A stretch of 5,171 nt of DNA from an uncultured Clostridium sp. (lineage in GTDB: Bacteria > Bacillota > Clostridia > Clostridiales > Clostridiaceae): the NCBI RefSeq assembly GCF_900769625.1, contig NZ_CAAGHK010000020.1, positions 1-5,171 on the forward strand, read 5' to 3'. A model generated the notes under the pieces. That model was not told the DNA's origin and ran no database searches. It was given only the letters and a program-made list of their open reading frames with translations. Numbering within the stretch: position 1 is the first letter of the stretch; every line of letters begins with the position of its first letter. This document shows positions 5,085 to 5,171 of the stretch, one piece after another. Position numbers and translations under genes: made by a program.

Positions 5085-5171
5085 CAATAACAAATTGAAC
5101 TAATTCTTATTTATGACTTAAAACACTTGAATTTACTTATGATGCATAGATTTCATCTAAATGTATTTCAA
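5085..5171. other. Right edge, stops in all frames
   Basis: This short AT-rich stretch upstream (minus sense) of the open frame at 4887-5081 has stop codons in every frame. One ten-codon minus-strand piece at 5169-5140 could be a further fragment of the same decayed gene. Confidence 0.35.

Overview
The window is very AT-rich, with strong Shine-Dalgarno sequences (GGAGG, AAGGAG), low-GC codon choice, an HydF-type [FeFe]-hydrogenase maturase and a PPDK regulatory protein. This fits an anaerobic low-GC Firmicute, most probably Clostridium or a close relative. That placement is inferred from gene content and composition, not from a database search.

Layout from left to right. Positions 1-280 (minus strand) look like the promoter and 5' leader of a ribosomal RNA operon. 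A TTGACA-N18-TATACT promoter is followed by a boxA-like block and a tail resembling the sequence just before clostridial 16S genes, so the 16S gene itself should begin just off the left edge. Positions 280-735 carry no gene but contain a long 132-bp inverted-repeat structure directly behind the next gene. Positions 736-1542 (minus) encode the pyruvate,phosphate dikinase regulatory protein (DUF299/PSRP). Divergent to it, 1732-2484 (plus) encodes a six-helix, LspA-like (signal peptidase II-like) membrane protein with two extra N-terminal helices and several substituted active-site positions. After a 352-bp gap holding a terminator-like hairpin comes hydF (2837-4027, plus), which has intact GTPase and FeS-cluster motifs. 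Two hairpin terminators follow, one for hydF and one facing the opposite way for tRNA-Lys(UUU) (4251-4326, minus). The tRNA has a near-perfect sigma-A promoter formed across a 12-bp tandem duplication. The right end (4415-5171) has no intact gene. It contains three near-consensus DnaA boxes in 65 bp, a 10-bp perfect hairpin, and a 64-codon start-less reading frame that looks like the C-terminal remnant of a gene.

Functionally the window is mixed rather than one system: translation (rRNA operon, tRNA-Lys), central metabolism control (PEP/pyruvate interconversion), hydrogen metabolism (HydF) and a membrane protein of uncertain role. PSRP and HydF both fit fermentative anaerobic pyruvate metabolism, but nothing in the sequence shows co-regulation. 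I do not see a convincing new multi-gene system. The least explained items are the divergent LspA paralogue, the duplicated tRNA promoter, the long 3' hairpin behind PSRP and the DnaA-box-like cluster.
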